In this document: positions 15,143-22,086 of the stretch, in pieces
Layout: the number at the start of each line of letters is the position of its first letter
Numbering within the stretch: the stretch's first letter is position 1
Origin: an uncultured Oscillospiraceae bacterium
GTDB taxonomy: Bacteria; Bacillota; Clostridia; Oscillospirales; Oscillospiraceae
Direction of reading: 5' to 3'
Length of the DNA: 27,451 nucleotides
Assembly (NCBI GenBank): GCA_910578575.1
Contig: CAJTQP010000031.1
Location: forward strand, 1 to 27,451
Notes under the pieces: generated by a model
Database searches by the model: none
Told to the model about the DNA's origin: nothing
What the model saw: the letters and a program-made list of their open reading frames with translations, nothing else
Position numbers and translations under genes: made by a program

Positions 15143-16384
15143 TTACACAGACCAGCTATTTAAGTATTTCTCCTGCTCCGGGGTCAGGGTATCGATGGTC
15201 AGCCCCTGGGCGGCCAGCTTGGCCCGGCCGATCTGGTCGTCGATGCTCTCCGGGATGGGGTAGACCTTCTTCTCCAGCCCCGTCTGCTTGCTGATCCACT
15301 CTGCCGCCAAGGCCTGGACGGCAAAGGACATATCCATGATCTCTGCCGGGTGGCCGTTGCCGGAGGCCAGGTTCACCAGGCGGCCCTCTGCCAGGACATT
15401 CAGGGTGCGGCCGTTGGGCAGGGTGTAGCCCACGATATTCTCCCGGCGCAGCTTGCTTTCCGTGGCCATCTCCCGCAGGGCGGCCACCGCCACCTCGCAG
15501 TCGAAGTGGCCGGCGTTGGACAGCAGGGCGTTGTCCTTCATGGTTTCAAAGTGCCGGGGGGTGATCACATCCTTGCAGCCGGTGACGGTGACGAACACGT
15601 CCCCCAGGGGGGCGGCCTCGTCCATGGTCATCACCCGGAAGCCGTTCATGGTGGCGTCCAGGGCTTTGAAGGGGTCGATTTCCGTGACGATCACATTGGC
15701 CCCCATGCCTGCGGCCCGCATGGCCACGCCCTTGCCGCACCAGCCGTATCCGGCCACCACCACGGTTTTCCCAGCCACCACCAGGTTGGTGGTGTGCATG
15801 ATGCCGTCCCAGACAGACTGGCCGGTGCCGTACTTGTTGTCATAGTAGTGCTTGGCTTTGGCGTCGTTCACCGCCATCATGGGACAGGGCAGGATGCCCT
15901 CCCGCTCCCGTGCCTTCAGGCGCAGGATGCCGGTGGTGGTCTCCTCGCAGCCTCCCATCAGGCAGTCAGCATATTCCTTGCACTTGCCCCCCAGCAGCTC
16001 GATCAGGTCCCCGCCGTCGTCGATGACGATGTGGGGGTGGCAAGAGAGGGTCTTGGTCAAGTGCTCCTCATACTCCTCCGGGGTGGCCCCATAGATGCCA
16101 AAGGTCTCCACTCCCAGACTGGCCAAGCCCGCCGCCACGTCATCCTGGGTGGACAGGGGGTTGGAGCCGGTGAGGTACACCTCCGCCCCCCCTTGAGAGA
16201 GGACGTAACCCAGGTTGGCAGTCTTGGCCTCTAAGTGGACAGACACAGCCACCCGCAGGCCCTGGAAGGGCTTTTCTCGCTTAAATCGGGCCTCGATTTG
16301 GGACAGGGCCGGCATGAAATCCCGCACCCAGTCGATCTTTCTCCGGCCGGACTCGGCCAAAGACATGTCTTTCACGATGCTCAT
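15143..16384 (-). CDS. ahcY: Adenosylhomocysteinase
   Basis: A 413-residue NAD-dependent hydrolase splitting S-adenosylhomocysteine into homocysteine and adenosine, thereby removing the product inhibitor of methyltransferases. Diagnostic stretches are VSVHLEAKTANLG near the N-terminus, NDAKAKHYYDNKYGTGQS near residue 175 (active-site Asp, Lys and Asn region), the NAD-binding GYGWCGKG near 215, and LSNAGHFDCEV near 290. The C-terminal lysine and tyrosine of the family are present in EKYLNSW. The ATG at 16384 has AAAGGGGAA upstream. It is the first gene after the SAM riboswitch and is followed by metK. Family B repeats flank it on both sides. Confidence 0.95.
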   Translation of the reverse strand: MSIVKDMSLAESGRRKIDWVRDFMPALSQIEARFKREKPFQGLRVAVSVHLEAKTANLGYVLSQGGAEVYLTGSNPLSTQDDVAAGLASLGVETFGIYGATPEEYEEHLTKTLSCHPHIVIDDGGDLIELLGGKCKEYADCLMGGCEETTTGILRLKAREREGILPCPMMAVNDAKAKHYYDNKYGTGQSVWDGIMHTTNLVVAGKTVVVAGYGWCGKGVAMRAAGMGANVIVTEIDPFKALDATMNGFRVMTMDEAAPLGDVFVTVTGCKDVITPRHFETMKDNALLSNAGHFDCEVAVAALREMATESKLRRENIVGYTLPNGRTLNVLAEGRLVNLASGNGHPAEIMDMSFAVQALAAEWISKQTGLEKKVYPIPESIDDQIGRAKLAAQGLTIDTLTPEQEKYLNSWSV

Positions 16385-16437
16385 ACGCACATTCCCCTTT
16401 CGTTTTATCTTAAAAGTTTTCGAGTACGCTAAAAAAC

Positions 16438-16591
16438 CTCGCAGAGTTCGCGCCCGCAGGCGCGAAGCCAATCCAATCGGTTTTTTCGGTGGCTTTGCCG
16501 CCGAAAAAACACTGCTCGGCCTGCAAGTGCCGCCTCCGGCGGCGCGCCGTCAGGCCGCATCCCCCCGCAAAAAATGCTTGCATTTTTTGCG
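16438..16591. repeat. Dispersed intergenic repeat, family B, copy 2
   Basis: Direct repeat of 14989-15141, with the same nested stems and a final perfect palindromic stem CGCAAAAAATGC/GCATTTTTTGCG (16566-16591). It lies between the riboswitch terminator and the ahcY start codon, inside the transcribed leader. Confidence 0.85.
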
Positions 16592-16595
16592 CATT

Positions 16596-16624
16596 AAAAA
16601 TAGAGGCTACCCAAAGGAAGCCTC
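16596..16624 (-). terminator. Terminator of the SAM riboswitch expression platform
   Basis: GAGGCT/AGCCTC (16603-16608 with 16619-16624) followed on the minus strand by TATTTTTAA. It lies 15 bases after the SAM aptamer, as expected for transcriptional attenuation. Confidence 0.8.
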
Positions 16625-16638
16625 ACTCGCGGGACGCG

Positions 16639-16740
16639 GCGCTCTCCCTTATCGCTGTTAGCGGAACCACCTTGCCCCAGCGGGCAGGTTGGTGTGGGGT
16701 CACAGAGCTAACTCTCTCACCCACTCTTGATAAATGCGCT
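16639..16740 (-). promoter_or_regulatory. SAM-I (S-box) riboswitch aptamer
   Basis: The minus strand shows the S-box signature in order: TTTATCAAGAGTGGGTGAGAG, GTGACCCCACACCAACCTG, AAGGTGGTTCCGCTAACA and GCGATAAGGGAGAG, with P1 formed by GCGC...TTATC and GATAA...GCGC. SAM binding is expected to favour the downstream terminator and shut off ahcY and metK. The first hairpin reads GAGAGAGTTAGCTCTGTGACC, somewhat divergent from the usual GAGGGA...GCCC. The promoter at 16777-16805 fits its 5' end. Confidence 0.9.
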
Positions 16741-16776
16741 CCTATTCAATTCCAGGCAGCCTCAACTGCTTGCTAG

Positions 16777-16805
16777 ATTATACAACCATCCTCCGAAAAA
16801 CGCAA
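16777..16805 (-). promoter_or_regulatory. Promoter of the SAM riboswitch-ahcY transcript
   Basis: TTGCGT (16800-16805), 17 bases, TATAAT (16777-16782) on the minus strand. It faces away from the nuclease gene promoter at 16844-16873. Confidence 0.8.
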
Positions 16806-16843
16806 GAGCTTTTTTCGCCGCACTCCCAAGGAAAAACCAGGGC

Positions 16844-16873
16844 TTGCACAGGGGCGGCGGTATCGGGTATAAT
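16844..16873 (+). promoter_or_regulatory. Promoter of the Rpn-type nuclease gene
   Basis: TTGCAC (16844-16849), 18 bases, TATAAT (16868-16873), then GGGAGGG (16884-16890) before the ATG at 16897. Confidence 0.75.
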
Positions 16874-16896
16874 AAGGGAAAAAGGGAGGGCGTGCT

Positions 16897-17790
16897 ATGG
16901 CGGAACTGCGGCGTGCAATCAAGGACAGTGTGTTTACCTATCTGTTTCGTCAGCCGGAATACACCCGTCTGCTCTACCTGGTCCTCCATCCAGAGGATCA
17001 GGACGTGACGGAGGCAGAGTGCAAAATCGTGACCTTGGAGAATGTGCTCTCCACAGGGATGTACAACGATCTAGGGGTCCAGGTGCGCAACCGCCTGCTG
17101 CTATTGGTGGAAGCCCAGAGTACCTTCTCCCTCAATATCGCCCTGCGGCTGTTGCTATATTTGGCGGGCACCTATAAGGAATATGTAGAAGAACACAAGC
17201 TAGACCTGTATGGCACGAAGCCTGTGACCATCCCCAGGCCAGAGATGTATGTGATTTACACCGGCGATCAGAAAACCGTGCCGGACGCCATCCATCTCTC
17301 CGATTTGTATAAGGGTGCAGGCTGTGTAGATTTGCAAGTCACTGTATTGCGTGGCGGCAAGGAGGGGGATATCCTCTCCCAATATGTCCGCTTCTGTAAG
17401 ATCACAGACAAAAACCGGAAGTTGTACGGCAACACCCAAAAGGCTGTGGATGCAACGCTTCGTCAGTGTGCCGAGGAAAACGTTTTGGCGCCTTTCCTGG
17501 CGTCCCGGCAGAAGGAGGTACAGGATATTATGACTTACCTATTTGACCATGATACCATTATGAATATCCACGACTATAACATCGCCAAAGAAGCTAAGCA
17601 GGCAGGCCATCGGGAAGGCCGCCGGGAGGGCCGGAGTGAGGGCCTGGAGACTGGCATCAGCGCCATGGTCGCCATGATGCAAGAGTTCTCCATGGACCGG
17701 GAGACCGCCGCTCGGAAGCTGGCGGCGAAGTTCGACCTGCTGCCCCAAGTCGCCCAGGAGAAGGTCGATCAATACTGGGTGCAGCAATGA
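16897..17790 (+). CDS. Rpn family recombination-promoting nuclease / PD-(D/E)XK transposase-like protein
   Basis: 297 residues with the Rpn/PDDEXK_2 pattern: KDSVFTYLFRQPEYTRLLYL at the N-terminus, a CKIVTLENVL strand, then NDLGVQV and LLLLVEAQST, where the aspartate and the E-x-Q form the nuclease core. The tail has the family's Glu/Gly/Arg repeats (HREGRREGRSEGLETG) followed by a short helix-rich end. Related proteins cut DNA and raise RecA-independent recombination. No inverted terminal repeats or target duplications are seen around it, so it is listed as a single gene, not an insertion sequence. It has its own promoter. Confidence 0.85.
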   Translation: MAELRRAIKDSVFTYLFRQPEYTRLLYLVLHPEDQDVTEAECKIVTLENVLSTGMYNDLGVQVRNRLLLLVEAQSTFSLNIALRLLLYLAGTYKEYVEEHKLDLYGTKPVTIPRPEMYVIYTGDQKTVPDAIHLSDLYKGAGCVDLQVTVLRGGKEGDILSQYVRFCKITDKNRKLYGNTQKAVDATLRQCAEENVLAPFLASRQKEVQDIMTYLFDHDTIMNIHDYNIAKEAKQAGHREGRREGRSEGLETGISAMVAMMQEFSMDRETAARKLAAKFDLLPQVAQEKVDQYWVQQ

Positions 17791-17816
17791 TCCAACGATT
17801 GTTCACAGTTTTTCCC

Positions 17817-17851
17817 TAGACTTTCCGCCAGAAAGCGGGTATAATACCCGC
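17817..17851 (+). promoter_or_regulatory. Promoter of the rhomboid-like gene with palindrome over the -10 box
   Basis: TAGACT (17817-17822), 17 bases, TATAAT (17840-17845). The -10 box is the centre of a perfect palindrome GCGGGTAT-A-ATACCCGC (17835-17851), a likely repressor site. Confidence 0.7.
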
Positions 17852-17855
17852 AACA

Positions 17856-17875
17856 TGGCATGGAGTCCCATGCCA
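17856..17875 (+). promoter_or_regulatory. Second dyad in the rhomboid-like gene leader
   Basis: TGGCATGG-AGTC-CCATGCCA, a perfect 8-bp inverted repeat five bases after the promoter palindrome and within the first transcribed bases. It is an RNA hairpin or a second operator. Confidence 0.5.
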
Positions 17876-17921
17876 AAGTTTAGAGTTCATCATCGTTTGA
17901 CAACGAAGGAGGTCATGCCTT

Positions 17922-18809
17922 TTGCGCGCTATGCAGCAATGGCTGGAGCGGTTCTGCCGCAAACATCCCCGACTGAGCATCCCTGGTTTGATGCGGTACA
18001 TCGTCATCGGCAGCGTTTTGGTTTTCCTGCTGGACATGTTTTCCATGGGAGGCACTGGCATTGCGTCCAGCCTGCTCTCCTTCAACGCCGACGCCATTCT
18101 TCACGGGCAGGTCTGGCGGCTGGTCACCTTCATCTTCGTGCCCTACTCCAGCCGCAACATCTTGCTCTTCGCCATCACCCTGTATTTCTACTACTTCATC
18201 GGCAGCGCCCTGGAGCGGGAGTGGGGGTCCAACAAGTTCACCATCTTTTACCTCTTCGGGGTGGTGCTAAACATCCTGCTGGGCTTTCTGCTGGGGGCGG
18301 CGTCCATGTACTATGTGAATATGTCCATGTTCTTCGCCTTTGCCACCCTGTATCCCGACTTGCAGTTCCTGCTCTTCTTCATCATCCCGGTGAAGGCCAA
18401 GTGGCTGGCTTGGATCGACGCGGCCTTTTTCGCCATCTCTATCGTGCAGATGATGCTGGCGGGGCACCCCCTTTACGCCCTGGTGCCGGTGGTGGCAGTG
18501 CTGAACTACCTGCTCTTCTTCGCCGCGGACATTGTGGACGGGGTCTCCAACCTGCGCCGGCAGGCCCAGTTCCGCGCCCAGTCCCGGCCGGGGTACGGGA
18601 ACCAATCCAACCGCAGCTACAGCGGTCCCAAGGTGGTGAATTTCCACGGCAAGGGGACCCAGACCAAGGGGGAGTATTTACACAAGTGCGCCGTGTGTGG
18701 CAAGACCGACGCCTCGGACCCTGGGATGGAGTTCCGTTACTGCTCCCGCTGCAACGGCTACTACTGCTATTGCAGCGACCATATCAACAGCCATGTCCAT
18801 ATCCAATGA
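17922..18809 (+). CDS. Rhomboid-like membrane protein with C-terminal zinc-binding tail
   Basis: 295 residues. Residues 1-205 carry about six helices in the rhomboid order, including a helix with GSALEREWGSNKFTIFYLFG as in rhomboid proteases. At the place of the catalytic GxSG the sequence reads YYVNMSMFFAFATLYPD, without a GxSG box, so proteolysis is doubtful. The protein may be an inactive, derlin-like relative. After a basic linker the tail has CAVC, CSRC and CYCSDHINSHVH, which can bind one or two metal ions, facing the cytoplasm by inference. The TTG at 17922 sits nine bases after GAAGGAGG. The in-frame ATG at 17931 is too far from it. Cytidine deaminase follows 33 bases later. Confidence 0.75.
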   Translation: MRAMQQWLERFCRKHPRLSIPGLMRYIVIGSVLVFLLDMFSMGGTGIASSLLSFNADAILHGQVWRLVTFIFVPYSSRNILLFAITLYFYYFIGSALEREWGSNKFTIFYLFGVVLNILLGFLLGAASMYYVNMSMFFAFATLYPDLQFLLFFIIPVKAKWLAWIDAAFFAISIVQMMLAGHPLYALVPVVAVLNYLLFFAADIVDGVSNLRRQAQFRAQSRPGYGNQSNRSYSGPKVVNFHGKGTQTKGEYLHKCAVCGKTDASDPGMEFRYCSRCNGYYCYCSDHINSHVHIQ

Positions 18810-18842
18810 GGGCTATGGCCCAAAACAAGGAGGTATTCGCCT

Positions 18843-19235
18843 ATGACCGATCAGGAATTGGTGGAGCAAGCCTTTACCATGCTGGAGCGGGCCTATGTGC
18901 CCTATTCCCACTTCCCCGTGGGGGCAGCCCTGGAGGGGGAGGACGGCAAGATCTTCACCGGCTGCAACGTGGAGAACGCCGCCTACGGCTCCTGTATCTG
19001 CGCCGAGCGCACAGCCTTGGTGAAAGCCGTCAGTGAAGGTTGCCAGTCCTTCCGCCGTCTGGCGGTGGTGGGCAACAGCACAGACTACTGCTGGCCCTGC
19101 GGGTCCTGCCGGCAGATGCTCTACGAATTCGCCCCGGAGCTGGAGGTCCTGGTGGCAAAAAAGGATCACAGCTTTGTCAAGTACCGTCTCCGGGAGCTTC
19201 TCCCCCAGGGCTTCGGCCCGACCTCTCTGGGGTGA
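18843..19235 (+). CDS. cdd: Cytidine deaminase
   Basis: A 130-residue, tetramer-type pyrimidine salvage enzyme converting cytidine or deoxycytidine to the uridine form. It has YSHFPVGAAL, GCNVENAAYG for substrate binding, CAERTAL with the catalytic glutamate, and PCGSCRQ completing the zinc site. The length is the family norm. The ATG follows AAGGAGG. It lies 33 bases after the rhomboid-like gene on the same strand and may share its transcript. Confidence 0.96.
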   Translation: MTDQELVEQAFTMLERAYVPYSHFPVGAALEGEDGKIFTGCNVENAAYGSCICAERTALVKAVSEGCQSFRRLAVVGNSTDYCWPCGSCRQMLYEFAPELEVLVAKKDHSFVKYRLRELLPQGFGPTSLG

Positions 19236-19282
19236 GATCCTCTCCTGTGTTCCCAGTGCCTAAGAAAAAAGGAGGGGCTAAT

Positions 19283-19894
19283 ATGGATCTACAGGAGTAT
19301 TTACGCCTTATGTCCAGCGGCACGCCCATTCAGGGCGGCGGCGAGCTTCATCAGTTTATGCGAGAGCTCAACGAGCAGGCCATGCGTTTGACCTGCGACC
19401 TCAACAGCAAGTACCACACCCAGGCGGAAATTCGGGACATCTTCTCCCAACTCATCGGCAAGCCGGTGGACAAGAGCTTCCGCCTCTTCCCGCCCTTTTA
19501 CACCAACTGCGGCAAACACATCACCGTGGGCAAACGGGTGTTCATCAACACCGGCTGCCACTTCCACGACCAGGGGGGCATCGTCCTTGGGGACGGCACC
19601 ATGGTCAGCAGCAACGTGGTCCTCTCCACGGTGAACCACGACTTCGACCCGGAAAAGCGCTCCACCGCCTACCCCTCCCCCATTGTGCTGGGGAAGAACG
19701 TGTGGATCGGCGCCAGCGTCACCGTGGTCCCCGGCATCCACATCGGGGACGGGTCCATCGTGGGGGCAGGGGCCGTGGTCACCAAGGATGTGCCCCCCAA
19801 CACCATCGTGGCGGGGGTGCCCGCCCGGATCATCCGAGAAATCCACCCAGGGGATAAACCCAAGCTGCGGCGGATCTTAACGGAGGGGATTTGA
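19283..19894 (+). CDS. Hexapeptide-repeat sugar O-acetyltransferase (Maa/LacA family)
   Basis: 203 residues of the maltose/galactoside acetyltransferase type, which use acetyl-CoA to acetylate a sugar hydroxyl. The N-terminal helical part has FMRELNEQAMRLTCDLN. The left-handed beta-helix follows with FINTGCHFHDQGGI, the catalytic histidine in LSTVNHDFDP, and the late repeats VWIGASVTVVPGIHIGDGSIVGAGAVVTKDV. AGVPARIIRE closes the domain. The ATG at 19283 has AGGAGGGGC upstream. Upstream in-frame codons overlap cdd and are not used. Its natural acceptor is unknown, and many members act on any small sugar. Confidence 0.92.
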   Translation: MDLQEYLRLMSSGTPIQGGGELHQFMRELNEQAMRLTCDLNSKYHTQAEIRDIFSQLIGKPVDKSFRLFPPFYTNCGKHITVGKRVFINTGCHFHDQGGIVLGDGTMVSSNVVLSTVNHDFDPEKRSTAYPSPIVLGKNVWIGASVTVVPGIHIGDGSIVGAGAVVTKDVPPNTIVAGVPARIIREIHPGDKPKLRRILTEGI

Positions 19895-19895
19895 G

Positions 19896-20189
19896 ATGCT
19901 TTCCAGTCTAGCCGATGTTCGTACAACGCTTTTTCCGGTGTTTGATGCCTATGGCATTTCTCGTGCCATTCTCTTTGGTTCTCTCGCCAAGGGAACCTCC
20001 GGTGAAAACAGCGACCTGGACTTGCTGGTGGACAGCAGTCTGCGGGGCCTGCAATTCGTTGGCTTTATGGAGGCCGTGCGGCAGGCAGCGGGGATGCCTG
20101 TGGATGTCTTTGACATCAAGCACATTGAAGCAGGGTCCCGGATCGACCAGGAGATTCGTTCCACCGGAGTGACAATTTACAAAGCGTAG
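19896..20189 (+). CDS. Minimal nucleotidyltransferase (MNT/MntA-like)
   Basis: 97 residues with the nucleotidyltransferase signature LFGSLAKGTSGENSDLDLLVD (about residues 26-46): GS, then the two metal-binding aspartates DLD. A third acidic position may be VDVFD near residue 71. Such small proteins act as AMP- or nucleotide-adding antitoxins beside HEPN toxins. Here no HEPN gene is next to it. The start lies two bases after the acetyltransferase stop, with GGAGGGGAT upstream, so it is co-transcribed with that gene. An intrinsic terminator follows at once. Confidence 0.88.
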   Translation: MLSSLADVRTTLFPVFDAYGISRAILFGSLAKGTSGENSDLDLLVDSSLRGLQFVGFMEAVRQAAGMPVDVFDIKHIEAGSRIDQEIRSTGVTIYKA

Positions 20190-20206
20190 TATCACAAACC
20201 AAGGAA

Positions 20207-20250
20207 AAGACCTGACAAGGGCACATGTCTCTTGCCAGGTCTTCTTTTTT
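20207..20250 (+). terminator. Terminator after the nucleotidyltransferase gene
   Basis: A 13-bp stem with one mismatch (20207-20219 with 20231-20243), followed by CTTTTTT. It ends the plus-strand run of genes that starts at the rhomboid-like gene. Confidence 0.9.
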
Positions 20251-20267
20251 ATCATACCACGCAAAAC

Positions 20268-20329
20268 AATAATTTATTATCGTTTTACGATAATAAATTA
20301 TTGACATACGATTTCACCTGCGCTATACT
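20268..20329 (+). promoter_or_regulatory. Promoter and operator of the DUF2975 operon
   Basis: A perfect 15-bp inverted repeat, AATAATTTATTATCG (20268-20282) and its complement (20288-20302) around TTTTA, overlaps the first bases of TTGACA (20301-20306). A 17-base spacer and TATACT (20324-20329) complete the promoter. The site is far more AT-rich than its surroundings and is a likely target of the YozG-like regulator in the same operon. Confidence 0.85.
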
Positions 20330-20361
20330 GTACTCATAAAAGAGAAGAAGGAGGGTTCCCC

Positions 20362-20973
20362 ATGAAACCCGGATTTGAACGTTTGTCCTATTGGTCCCGT
20401 ACCTTTGCCTCGTGTATTGAGATTATCCAATGGCTTTGTGCGGGCTTTGCAGTTTTCCTTGGAATCGGCATCGTCTGGTTGGGTCCATCTGTTTTTGTTG
20501 AGCTTGCGCAAGCATTTATGCCAGGCGTTACCCCACCTCTCCCCGTTGCGATCCTCATCATCTACGCGCTGCTTGCCTCCGCGTTCTTTGGCAGTGTCCT
20601 CACGGCAAAGATGTGGCAATACATCCGTAAGATTTTCGAGATCAGCGCGGGCAACGCCCCCAACTCCATCGGCCCCACCCCCTTCCAGCCAGAGAATGTG
20701 CGCCTGTTGAAAAAGATCGCATCCTACGCCATCATCACCCAGCTCATCAACGTGGCCTACCTTCTTGTCCGCATCCTCGCCGCTGCCTTCACCCGCAACA
20801 CCGGGGAGTTCACTGCCCCCAACGTGGACAGTGCCGGAAGTTTCATCGCCTACAATATCGGGGGCCTGAGTTCCTGCTTCGTGGGTCTGGTGCTGGGCCT
20901 CATCATCTTCTGCCTGGCCCAGTTCTTCGCCTACGGCATCCAACTGCAACTAGACTCTGACGGATTGGTTTGA
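20362..20973 (+). CDS. DUF2975 family membrane protein
   Basis: 203 residues with four predicted membrane helices: near 22-45, 58-80, 110-135 and 160-195. There is a short cytoplasmic start and a central hydrophilic loop containing FEISAGNAPNSIGPTPFQPENV. The pattern of helices, and the YozG-like DNA-binding gene directly after it, match the DUF2975-regulator pairs common in Firmicutes, whose biochemical role is unknown. The ATG follows AAGAAGGAGG at a normal distance. It is the first gene of a four-gene operon. Confidence 0.82.
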   Translation: MKPGFERLSYWSRTFASCIEIIQWLCAGFAVFLGIGIVWLGPSVFVELAQAFMPGVTPPLPVAILIIYALLASAFFGSVLTAKMWQYIRKIFEISAGNAPNSIGPTPFQPENVRLLKKIASYAIITQLINVAYLLVRILAAAFTRNTGEFTAPNVDSAGSFIAYNIGGLSSCFVGLVLGLIIFCLAQFFAYGIQLQLDSDGLV

Positions 20974-20978
20974 TTTTT

Positions 20979-21227
20979 ATGGGAAATATCATTTTGAAAC
21001 TGGACGTGGTCATGGCCGACCGCCATATGTCCCTCAACGAGCTGGCGGAAAAGGTGGGCATCACCAACGTGAACCTGTCCAAGCTCAAGAACAACAAGGT
21101 CAGCGCCATCCGCTTCTCCACCCTGGCGGGGATCTGCGAGACCCTGCACTGTCAGCCGGGGGATATTTTGAAATACGTGGAAAGCCCCCCTGAGGCGGCT
21201 TCCACAGAACAGGAATCAGAACCATAG
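20979..21227 (+). CDS. YozG-like helix-turn-helix (Cro/CI family) regulator
   Basis: An 82-residue DNA-binding protein. LKLDVVMADRHMSLNELAEKVGITNVNLSKLKNNKV holds the helix-turn-helix, and RFSTLAGICETLHCQPGDILKY is the family's standard ending. The remaining tail is short and acidic. The ATG at 20979 is five bases after the DUF2975 stop. A TTG at 20970 overlapping that stop would add three residues and cannot be excluded. No separate ribosome site is seen, so translation is probably coupled to the upstream gene. It probably binds the inverted repeat at the operon promoter. Confidence 0.88.
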   Translation: MGNIILKLDVVMADRHMSLNELAEKVGITNVNLSKLKNNKVSAIRFSTLAGICETLHCQPGDILKYVESPPEAASTEQESEP

Positions 21228-21238
21228 GAGGAATCGTT

Positions 21239-22033
21239 ATGAAAACCATGCGCTGGACGACGTCTCGGCTCTTTCGGCTGGTGTCCTTTCTCTCCCTGCC
21301 CTTTGTCCTGCTCATTCTGGGCTCGGCTATCCATGTCTATGGCGGCCTGCTGCCCTTCTACGCGGAGGTCTACGCCCCCGTCCTGATCCTGGGGCCGTTG
21401 AGCCTGATCTCATCCGCGCTGCTGGTGCTCTTCCAGTTGGTGGCCCTGATCCGTATGGAGGGGGACAGCGTCCCCCGGTGGCGGGAATGGTGCTGCACCA
21501 TTTTCCTGTGCGTCTTTTTCGTCTCCAGCTTTGCCTGCTGCAAGGCTTTGTTTGGCTCCCACAGCGTCGACGATTATCCGCCCACCCCCTATATCTCCCA
21601 GGGTGTACTGCCCCTGCTGGAACAGATGGAGGAAGCGGACCCGGACTTCTCCGTACAAAAACCCATCCCTGAGAGCCCCAACCTTCTGGGTGACTTTATC
21701 AACATTTACAAAAGCCCCCTGCGGCCAAGGTACATCATTCTCCGCCAGGACGGTGACAACGGGGAGTGGTACAACATCATGTACTGGGAGTTTTACTCCG
21801 AAGCCCTCGCCGCCGATTACGCCCAGTTCTGCTTCCAAAGGGGGCAGGCGGAGGGCGGAACCCTGGAAGCCGTCCAGGGCCTGGAGGATACCTTCTACGG
21901 ACACACCGTGGATGGCTGGGAAACCATGCTGGCCCACCAGGGCAAACGGGTGACCCAAGTGACATACGAGGGGGAGAAGTCCCTGCGCTCCTGCGTGGCG
22001 CGGTGGCGGGAGGCGATCCTTCCGGCGGCGTGA
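21239..22033 (+). CDS. Membrane protein of unknown function
   Basis: Not assigned to a family. 264 residues: three hydrophobic segments in the first 105 residues (about 15-35, 42-72 and 84-104), then a hydrophilic domain of about 155 residues that probably faces outward. That domain is rich in aromatic and acidic residues (GEWYNIMYWEFYSEALAADYAQFCFQRG) and ends in a tryptophan-arginine helix. The ATG has TAGGAGGAA upstream and lies 11 bases after the regulator gene, so it belongs to the DUF2975 operon. The CPBP protease gene follows 53 bases later and may process or partner it. Confidence 0.75.
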   Translation: MKTMRWTTSRLFRLVSFLSLPFVLLILGSAIHVYGGLLPFYAEVYAPVLILGPLSLISSALLVLFQLVALIRMEGDSVPRWREWCCTIFLCVFFVSSFACCKALFGSHSVDDYPPTPYISQGVLPLLEQMEEADPDFSVQKPIPESPNLLGDFINIYKSPLRPRYIILRQDGDNGEWYNIMYWEFYSEALAADYAQFCFQRGQAEGGTLEAVQGLEDTFYGHTVDGWETMLAHQGKRVTQVTYEGEKSLRSCVARWREAILPAA

Positions 22034-22086
22034 CCCTAGCCCGTATCCGCAACGTGTTATCAGAGAGATAAGAAGGGAGGTCCATC

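Noticed and set aside
16897..17790. Insertion sequence around the Rpn-type gene
   Set aside because: No terminal inverted repeats or target duplication were seen. The gene has a normal promoter and ribosome site.
17855..19036. Long plus-strand frame overlapping the rhomboid-like and cdd genes
   Set aside because: Histidine- and arginine-rich shadow in another frame. An ATG at 17915 fits the ribosome site poorly and the product has no recognisable pattern.
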